Assembly (NCBI GenBank): GCA_903830015.1
Contig: CAIKSH010000048.1
Coordinates: 1 to 5,317 of the forward strand
DNA from: an uncultured Solirubrobacterales bacterium
Lineage (GTDB): Bacteria > Actinomycetota > Thermoleophilia > Solirubrobacterales > Solirubrobacteraceae
Length of the DNA stretch: 5,317 nt
Direction of reading: 5' to 3'
In this document: positions 1 to 5,317 of the stretch, piece after piece
How the letters are laid out: each line of letters opens with the position of its first letter
Numbering within the stretch: position 1 is the stretch's first letter
The notes under the pieces: generated by a model
Told to the model about the DNA's origin: nothing
Seen by the model: the letters and a program-made list of their open reading frames with translations, nothing else
Databases searched by the model: none
Position numbers and translations under genes: made by a program

Positions 1-119
1 AGATCGCCAAGAAGATCGGCATCAAGCAGAACTACCTCTACCGCGTGATGCCCGCCCTCCAGAAGGAGGGCCTGGTAACCAAGAAGGGCAAGGGCTGGTA
101 CCCCACCGCCAAGGCCTGA
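1..119 (+). CDS. C-terminal end of a winged-helix/HTH DNA-binding protein (partial, 5' cut by window)
   Basis: Reading codons from base 3, the open frame gives 38 residues and stops at TGA 117-119; the start lies outside the window. The fragment begins IAKKIGIKQNYLYRVMPALQ and ends in a lysine- and glycine-rich tail, KKGKGWYPTAKA. The pattern fits the second half of a helix-turn-helix: 'IAKKIGIKQ' as helix plus turn, 'NYLYRVMPALQKEGLV' as recognition helix, then a short beta wing 'TKKGKGWYP'. The 'LQKEGLV-x-KKGKGW' layout is typical of winged-helix domains, where a hydrophobic pair precedes a basic hairpin. The tail is strongly basic, consistent with DNA contact. The rest of the protein, any effector domain and its targets cannot be seen. 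It converges on mdh, so it is not in that operon. I recognise the fold, not the specific gene. Confidence 0.7.
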   Translation, partial: IAKKIGIKQNYLYRVMPALQKEGLVTKKGKGWYPTAKA

Positions 120-134
120 TCCTCACCCGGCGCT

Positions 135-159
135 CACCCCGGGCCCCGGCCCGGGGGTG
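135..159. terminator. GC-rich hairpin between convergent genes, possible bidirectional terminator
   Basis: Bases 135-144 pair with 149-159 in a 10-base-pair stem with one bulged G (153) and a four-base loop at 145-148. It sits between the stop of the upstream plus-strand gene (119) and the stop of mdh (192), where a shared terminator is expected. No T-run follows on either strand, so it is not a canonical intrinsic terminator; a stable hairpin without a U-tract could still act as a 3' end stabiliser or weak terminator. The rest of the 72-base gap is GC-rich sequence without a gene. Confidence 0.45.
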
Positions 160-174
160 CGCCGCCGGCGGAGC

Positions 175-190
175 CGGCGCGCTGGCGCCG
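175..190 (-). terminator. Small hairpin directly after the mdh stop codon
   Basis: CGGCGC at 175-180 and GCGCCG at 185-190 form a perfect 6-base-pair stem with a GCTG loop, starting one base beyond the mdh stop codon on the minus strand. In an mdh transcript it would come before the larger hairpin at 135-159, giving two stems in tandem. There is no U-tract, and short perfect stems arise easily in sequence this GC-rich, so a termination role is tentative. Confidence 0.25.
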
Positions 191-191
191 C

Positions 192-1226
<1,035 letters not shown>

Positions 1227-1253
1227 CTACCGGGCCGGGGCTGTGCGATGCCC

Positions 1254-2468
1254 TCAGGCCATCGCCTCGCGCAGCCCGGCGTCGATGCTGGCCAGGAACT
1301 CCTCGGTGGTCTGCCACGGCTGGTCGGGGCCGATCAGCAGCGCCAGGTCCTTGGTCATCAGGCCCGACTCGACGGTCTCCACGCAGACCCGCTCGAGCGT
1401 CTGGGCGAACTCCCTGACCTCAGGGGTGCCGTCCATCCGGCCGCGGGCGTCCAGGCCGCGGGTCCAGGCGAAGATCGACGCGATCGGGTTGGTCGATGTC
1501 TTCTCCCCGGCCTGGTGGCGGCGGAAGTGGCGGGTGACCGTGCCGTGGGCCGCCTCGGCCTCCACCGTCTTGCCGTCGGGGGACATCAGCACGCTGGTCA
1601 TCAGCCCGAGCGACCCGAAGCCCTGGGCGACCACGTCAGACTGCACGTCGCCGTCGTAGTTCTTGCAGGCCCAGACAAAGCCCCCCTCCCACTTGAGCGC
1701 CGATGCGACCATGTCGTCGATCAGCCGGTGCTCGTAGGTCAGCCCGGCGGCCTTGTACTCGGAGGCAAACTCGGAGTCGAACACCTCCTGGAAGATGTCC
1801 TTGAAGCGCCCGTCGTAGGCCTTGAGGATCGTGTTCTTGGTCGACATGTACACCGGGAAGCCCTTCTCCAGCCCGTAGTTGAACGAGGCACGGGCGAAGT
1901 CCCGGATCGACTCGTCGGTGTTGTACATGGCCAGCGCCACGCCGGGCCCCTCGAAGTCGTAGACCTTGAACTCCATCGGCTCGCTGCCGTCGGCCGGCGC
2001 GTAGGTGATGGTCAGCGTTCCCTCCCCCGGCACCTTGAAGTCGGTCGCCTTGTACTGGTCGCCGAAGGCGTGGCGGCCAACGACGATCGGCTTGGTCCAG
2101 GTGGGAACCAGCCGCGGGATGTTTTCGATGACGATCGGCTCCCGGAAGATCACCCCGCCGAGGATGTTCCGGATCGTCCCGTTCGGCGAGCGCCACATCT
2201 CTTTCAGGCCGAACTCCTCCACCCGGGCCTCGTCGGGAGTGATCGTCGCGCACTTGACGCCCACCCCGTGCTCGCGGATCGCGTTGGCCGCCTCCGCCGT
2301 CACCTCGTCATCGGTGGCGTCCCGGTTCTCGATCCCCAGGTCGAAGTAGAGGAGGTCGATGTCGAGGTAGGGCAGGATCAGCTGGTCCTTGATGAAGGCC
2401 CAGATGATCCGGGTCATCTCGTCCCCGTCGAGCTCCACTACGGGGTTGTCAACTTTGATCTTCGGCAT
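1254..2468 (-). CDS. icd: Isocitrate dehydrogenase, NADP-dependent, eukaryote-like homodimeric type
   Basis: This enzyme decarboxylates isocitrate to 2-oxoglutarate with reduction of NADP+, in the TCA cycle. At 404 residues it has the length of the homodimeric group that includes human IDH1, not the roughly 740-residue monomeric type common in other actinobacteria. The substrate site is complete: SPNGTIRN (94-101) with Ser94, Asn96 and Arg100, then Arg109, Arg132 (in '[10 protein letters not shown]') and Tyr139. These fall at the same numbers as in human IDH1. Lys211 and metal-binding aspartates 251, 274 and 278 are each one below the human positions. HGTVTRH (308-314) supplies Arg313 and His314, the pair associated with NADP preference. 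ATG 2468-2466 follows GGAAGG (2479-2474) with a five-base spacer, a good ribosome binding site. The gene is divergent from aidB and upstream of mdh, probably the first gene of a two-gene TCA unit. Confidence 0.97.
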   Translation of the reverse strand: MPKIKVDNPVVELDGDEMTRIIWAFIKDQLILPYLDIDLLYFDLGIENRDATDDEVTAEAANAIREHGVGVKCATITPDEARVEEFGLKEMWRSPNGTIRNILGGVIFREPIVIENIPRLVPTWTKPIVVGRHAFGDQYKATDFKVPGEGTLTITYAPADGSEPMEFKVYDFEGPGVALAMYNTDESIRDFARASFNYGLEKGFPVYMSTKNTILKAYDGRFKDIFQEVFDSEFASEYKAAGLTYEHRLIDDMVASALKWEGGFVWACKNYDGDVQSDVVAQGFGSLGLMTSVLMSPDGKTVEAEAAHGTVTRHFRRHQAGEKTSTNPIASIFAWTRGLDARGRMDGTPEVREFAQTLERVCVETVESGLMTKDLALLIGPDQPWQTTEEFLASIDAGLREAMA

Positions 2469-2473
2469 CGCTT

Positions 2474-2479
2474 CCTTCC
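2474..2479 (-). promoter_or_regulatory. Ribosome binding site of icd
   Basis: On the minus strand GGAAGG lies five bases before the ATG of icd. It fixes the start and contrasts with the two plus-strand genes in the window, which lack a properly spaced site. Confidence 0.7.
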
Positions 2480-2494
2480 GGGTCTGACGGGCGC

Positions 2495-2500
2495 AGGCTA
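2495..2500 (-). promoter_or_regulatory. Candidate -10 box for icd(-mdh)
   Basis: TAGCCT on the minus strand fits the TANNNT -10 pattern of actinobacterial housekeeping promoters. It would place the start of transcription near 2488, leaving a leader of about 20 bases that includes the GGAAGG ribosome binding site. No good -35 hexamer stands 16-18 bases upstream, so the call rests on the -10 pattern and position alone. Confidence 0.35.
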
Positions 2501-2540
2501 GTGAAGCCGCGATCGTGCACGCCGGGCGGCCGGCGGGGCG

Positions 2541-2546
2541 TACCCT
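2541..2546 (+). promoter_or_regulatory. Candidate -10 box for aidB, suggesting a leaderless transcript
   Basis: TACCCT fits the TANNNT -10 pattern and ends eight bases before the aidB GTG. Transcription starting the usual six to eight bases downstream of a -10 box would begin at or within a couple of bases of the start codon. No purine-rich Shine-Dalgarno lies in between. A -35 hexamer is not evident. Confidence 0.4.
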
Positions 2547-2554
2547 GACGGGCG

Positions 2555-4192
2555 GTGGCCACCCACGAAGTAACGAACCAGCCCCCGCCGCTGGCCGGGC
2601 GCAACCTCTTCGCCGACAACCTCCCGCTCGTCGAGGCGCTCAGGCGCGAGGGCGGCGGCTGGGCCCGCGAGCGCCTGGAGGCCGCCGGCGCCTTCTGGGG
2701 CGGCGAGCCGATGGAGTGGGGCGTGCTGGCCAACGAGCGCCCGCCGGTCCTGCACCGCCACGACCGCTACGGCAACCGGGTCGACCGCGTCGACTTCGAC
2801 GAATCCTGGCACCGGCTGATGGCCGCCGGCGTCGGCGACGAGCTCCACGCCCTTCCCTGGCGCGAGCCGCGCGAGGGCGCCCACGTGGCCCGGACCGCGA
2901 TGTTCCTCACCGCCAGCCAGGCCGAGGCCGGCTTCTGCTGCCCGATCACCATGACCTTCGCCGCCGTCCCGGCGCTGCGCGCCCAGCCGGAGCTGGCCGC
3001 CGAGTGGGAGCCGCTGCTCACCTCGACCACCTACGACCCGGACGGGCTTCCGGCCCGGGCCAAGGGGTCGGCGATCTGCGGCATGGCGATGACCGAGAAG
3101 CAGGGCGGCTCGGACGTGCGCGCCAACACCACGCGGGCGGTTCCCGTGAACGGGGGCGGCCCCGGCGCCGAGTACCGGGTCACCGGCCACAAGTGGTTCT
3201 GCTCGGCCCCGATGAGCGACCTCTTCCTCGTCCTGGCCCAGACCGACGAGGGGATCTCCTGCTTCGCCCTGCCCCGGGTGCTGCCCGACGGCGAGCGCAA
3301 CGCCATCAGCATCGAGCGGCTCAAGGACAAGGTCGGCAACCGCTCCAACGCCTCCAGCGAGGTCGAATACGAGGGTGCCCTGGCCTGGATGGTGGGCGAA
3401 CCGGGCCGGGGGGTCCCGACGATCATCGAGATGGTCGGGCACACACGGCTGGACTGCATCACCGGCTCGGCCTCCGGCATGCGCGCGGCGGTCGCCCAGG
3501 CCACCTGGCACGCCGCCCACCGCAGCGCCTTCGGCCGCCCGCTCATCGAGCAGCCGCTGATGGAGGCGGTCCTCGCCGACCTCGCCGTCGAGGCCGAGGC
3601 GGCGACCGCCCTGGCCATGCGCGTAGCCCGCGCCTACGACTCGGCCGGCTCGGACCCGGCCGAGGCCCACGTCAGGCGGCTGGGCACCGCGGTCGGCAAG
3701 TACTACGTCTGCCAGCGGGTCCCCCAGCACGCTTTCGAGGCGATGGAGGTCCTGGGCGGGGCCGGCTACGTCGAGGAGTCGGGCATGCCGCGCCTCTACC
3801 GCGAGGCCCCGCTCAACGCGATCTGGGAGGGCTCGGGCAACGTGATCGCGCTCGACGTCCTGCGCGCACTGGGCCGCGAGCCCGAGGCGCTGGAGAGCTT
3901 CTTCGCCGAGGTGGAGCTGGCCGCGGGCTCGGACCGCCGGCTCGACGACCACGTCGCGGAGCTGCGCTCGGAGTTCGGCGACGCCGAGGGCCTGGAGGCC
4001 CGGGCCCGGCGGATCGTCGAGCGGATGGCGGTCGCCCTGCAGGGATCGCTGCTGGTACGCCACGCTCCGGAGCCGGTGGCCGACGCGTTCTGCGCCTCCC
4101 GCCTGGCCGGCTCGTCGGGCCTCAATTACGGGACCCTGCCGGCCTCGGTCGACTCCGCGGCCATCGTCGCGCGCCACACTCCCGCCGGCTGA
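2555..4192 (+). CDS. aidB: AidB-family acyl-CoA dehydrogenase (DNA alkylation response type)
   Basis: AidB is a flavoprotein of the acyl-CoA dehydrogenase superfamily that, in E. coli, binds DNA and is linked to protection against alkylating agents; its natural substrate is unsettled. The 545 residues match E. coli AidB (541 aa, from memory) end to end, starting with [11 protein letters not shown]. Hallmarks are [10 protein letters not shown] (128-137), the flavin-site signature [10 protein letters not shown] (179-188), [11 protein letters not shown] (209-219), [14 protein letters not shown] (254-267), [15 protein letters not shown] (395-409) and [16 protein letters not shown] (414-429). Glu425 occupies the position of the superfamily's catalytic base. 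Residues from about 445 form the extra C-terminal domain that distinguishes AidB from shorter metabolic dehydrogenases. The GTG start is the first one possible, because an in-frame TGA lies at 2546-2548. I see no Ada-type box upstream. A role in fatty or branched-chain acyl oxidation cannot be excluded. Confidence 0.93.
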   Translation: MATHEVTNQPPPLAGRNLFADNLPLVEALRREGGGWARERLEAAGAFWGGEPMEWGVLANERPPVLHRHDRYGNRVDRVDFDESWHRLMAAGVGDELHALPWREPREGAHVARTAMFLTASQAEAGFCCPITMTFAAVPALRAQPELAAEWEPLLTSTTYDPDGLPARAKGSAICGMAMTEKQGGSDVRANTTRAVPVNGGGPGAEYRVTGHKWFCSAPMSDLFLVLAQTDEGISCFALPRVLPDGERNAISIERLKDKVGNRSNASSEVEYEGALAWMVGEPGRGVPTIIEMVGHTRLDCITGSASGMRAAVAQATWHAAHRSAFGRPLIEQPLMEAVLADLAVEAEAATALAMRVARAYDSAGSDPAEAHVRRLGTAVGKYYVCQRVPQHAFEAMEVLGGAGYVEESGMPRLYREAPLNAIWEGSGNVIALDVLRALGREPEALESFFAEVELAAGSDRRLDDHVAELRSEFGDAEGLEARARRIVERMAVALQGSLLVRHAPEPVADAFCASRLAGSSGLNYGTLPASVDSAAIVARHTPAG

Positions 4193-4215
4193 GCGCCAGC
4201 TGTCACCATTAGGGG

Positions 4216-5317
4216 GTGCTCGGCGAGCGCTCGATAAAGCTCTTCTCAGTCGCCGGTATCCGGATCGGGGCCAACCCGAGCTGGTTCCTCTTCCTGTTCC
4301 TGATGATCATCTGGCTCTCCGACTACTTCGGGGACGTCCTCGTCGGCTCGACCACCACCGTCGCCTACGTCACCGCGGTGGTCGCCGCCATCTGCTTCTT
4401 CGCCTCGCTCCTGCTCCACGAGCTCGGCCACGCGCTGATGGCCCGCCGCCTGGGTATCGGCACCTCCGGGATCGACCTCTGGCTCTTCGGCGGCGTCGCC
4501 AAGCTCAGCCGCGACTCGGAGACCCCCGGCGAGGAGTTCAAGGTCGCCATCGCCGGCCCGCTGGTAACCGCCGCGATCGTGGTCCTCTGCCTGGCCATCG
4601 GTGCGGTGGCCTCCAACGAGACCGGGGTGCTGGACGCCGCGACGCTAACCCGCTCGAGCACCACGCCGTGGATCGCCCTGCTCGGCTGGCTGGCGCTGAC
4701 CAATCTCGTCCTGCTGGTCTTCAACATGCTCCCCGCCTTCCCGCTCGACGGCGGCCGCGTGACCCGGGCCATCGCCTGGAAGGTCACCGGCGACCGCAGC
4801 CGCGGCACCCGCTTCTCCGGCTACCTGGGCCAGATCTTCGGCTGGCTGATGGTCGGCTTCGGCCTCTTCATCATCTTCGCCACCGGCTCGATCGTCTCCG
4901 GGATCTGGTCAGCGGTGCTCGGCTGGTTCCTGGCCTCGGCGGCGCGCAACGCCGTGGCGGGCAGCCGTTACAGCGAGCAGCTCGAGGGGATCACCGCCGG
5001 CGAGATCATGGACATGACCCCGATGGCGATGCCGGCGACCGTGACCGTGGCCGAGGCGCAGACCGAGTTCTTCGGGCGCTTCCCGTGGCCCTGGTTTGCC
5101 GTCGTGGACGAACTCGGGCGGCTCGAGGGGATCGTGCGCTCCGAGCAGGTCGACGCCGCGATCGAGGCCGGCCGGGGCGGCGAGCCGGTACGGGCCATCC
5201 TCGACCCGGGCCAGGCCGAGGCGAGCGCGGTGACGCGCGAGACCCCGGTGGAGAACCTGCTCGGCCTCGAGGTCCTGCGCCGGCTCGGCGCCGTGATGGT
5301 GATCGACCCCGACCACC
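4216..5317 (+). CDS. Site-2 protease family (M50B) membrane zinc metalloprotease with CBS domains (partial, 3' end cut by window)
   Basis: The frame is open to the window edge, giving 367 residues without a stop. Site-2 proteases cleave transmembrane segments of regulators such as anti-sigma factors within the membrane. Zinc ligands are in HELGH (68-72, His68 and His72, catalytic Glu69) and in NMLPAFPLDGGR (170-181, Asp178). FGGVAKL (91-97) and AIAGPL (111-116) are further family motifs. Hydrophobic stretches lie at about 22-38, 48-67, 110-132, 152-175 and 205-245, consistent with a six-segment core. From about 259 the chain becomes soluble and resembles a CBS pair: the first about 259-318 (ITAGEIMDMTPMAMPATVTV, then FAVVDELGRLEGIV), the second from about 323, incomplete. 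CBS pairs usually bind adenine nucleotides. GTG 4216 is the earliest start, since an in-frame TAG is at 4210-4212 and the next ATG (4303) would remove part of the first membrane segment. aidB ends 23 bases upstream. The target is unknown. Confidence 0.93.
   Translation, partial: MLGERSIKLFSVAGIRIGANPSWFLFLFLMIIWLSDYFGDVLVGSTTTVAYVTAVVAAICFFASLLLHELGHALMARRLGIGTSGIDLWLFGGVAKLSRDSETPGEEFKVAIAGPLVTAAIVVLCLAIGAVASNETGVLDAATLTRSSTTPWIALLGWLALTNLVLLVFNMLPAFPLDGGRVTRAIAWKVTGDRSRGTRFSGYLGQIFGWLMVGFGLFIIFATGSIVSGIWSAVLGWFLASAARNAVAGSRYSEQLEGITAGEIMDMTPMAMPATVTVAEAQTEFFGRFPWPWFAVVDELGRLEGIVRSEQVDAAIEAGRGGEPVRAILDPGQAEASAVTRETPVENLLGLEVLRRLGAVMVIDPDH

Larger units (their letters stand above)
2484..2554 (+). 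repeat. 10-base direct repeat flanking the icd/aidB divergent region
   Basis: CTGACGGGCG occurs at 2484-2493 and again at 2545-2554, 61 bases apart (about six helical turns). The copies lie near the two ends of the 86-base intergenic region. The left copy lies just downstream of the icd -10 candidate, and the right copy overlaps the end of the aidB -10 candidate and abuts the aidB GTG. The identity is exact over ten bases. It could be a regulator-binding pair or chance in GC-rich sequence. Confidence 0.3.

Noticed and set aside
1238..1253. Possible hairpin just after the icd stop (GGGC...GCCC on the minus strand)
   Set aside because: The stem is only four pairs with a long loop and no U-tract, too weak to support as a terminator between icd and mdh.
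1248..2501. Plus-strand open frame of 417 codons antisense to icd
   Set aside because: It mirrors icd codons and has no domain signal. The icd frame explains the whole region with a start, ribosome binding site and catalytic residues.
2449..2733. Minus-strand open frame of 94 codons spanning the icd/aidB divergent region
   Set aside because: It overlaps the icd start and the aidB N-terminus. The sequence is low in complexity, has no motif, and would occupy the promoter region.
2498..4177. Minus-strand open frame of 559 codons covering nearly all of aidB
   Set aside because: It is antisense to a gene with clear family motifs, has no recognisable domain, and is biased to G, A, R, V and L as expected where third positions are GC-rich.
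2515..4212. Plus-strand open frame of 565 codons overlapping aidB in another frame
   Set aside because: The product is proline- and arginine-rich and lacks motifs. The alternative frame matches AidB end to end, so this one is a shadow.
4365..4808. Minus-strand open frame of 147 codons antisense to the protease gene
   Set aside because: It overlaps the HELGH and LDGGR-coding part of the protease gene and has serine-, alanine- and arginine-rich shadow composition.

Overview
The window is high-GC, densely coding bacterial chromosome. Codons end almost always in G or C, GTG starts are used, and spacers are short. Protein style and base composition suggest a high-GC actinobacterium, perhaps of the Thermoleophilia/Solirubrobacterales type. 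That placement is inference from general resemblance and was not tested by search. I see no tRNA, rRNA, CRISPR array, insertion sequence, integrase or phage gene.

Layout, left to right. (1) Bases 1-119 hold the last 38 codons of a plus-strand gene whose C-terminus looks like a helix-turn-helix with a short wing. (2) It converges on the minus-strand pair icd-mdh, with a GC-rich hairpin in the 72-base gap between the two gene ends. mdh (malate dehydrogenase, 329 aa) and the upstream icd (NADP-type isocitrate dehydrogenase, 404 aa) are both intact, with all main catalytic residues visible. A 72-base spacer between them carries a perfect 10-base palindrome. (3) An 86-base divergent region separates icd from a plus-strand gene and contains candidate -10 boxes in both directions and a 10-base direct repeat. 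(4) The plus-strand gene is a full-length AidB-type acyl-CoA dehydrogenase (545 aa). (5) After 23 bases comes a plus-strand membrane zinc protease of the site-2 protease family (M50B) with C-terminal CBS domains, cut by the window's right edge.

Function. icd and mdh encode two TCA-cycle oxidoreductases and could be co-transcribed from the promoter region at about 2490-2500. aidB and the protease gene run the other way and may share a transcript. AidB relatives protect DNA against alkylation or act as unusual flavin dehydrogenases; site-2 proteases cut membrane-bound regulators. A link between the two is only suggested by proximity. Both plus-strand starts are fixed by in-frame stop codons just upstream and lack a normally spaced Shine-Dalgarno, in contrast with icd and mdh.

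The window looks like ordinary core-genome content. I found no convincing undescribed system. The points most worth a second look are the translation-start architecture, the divergent promoter region, and the aidB-protease neighbourhood.
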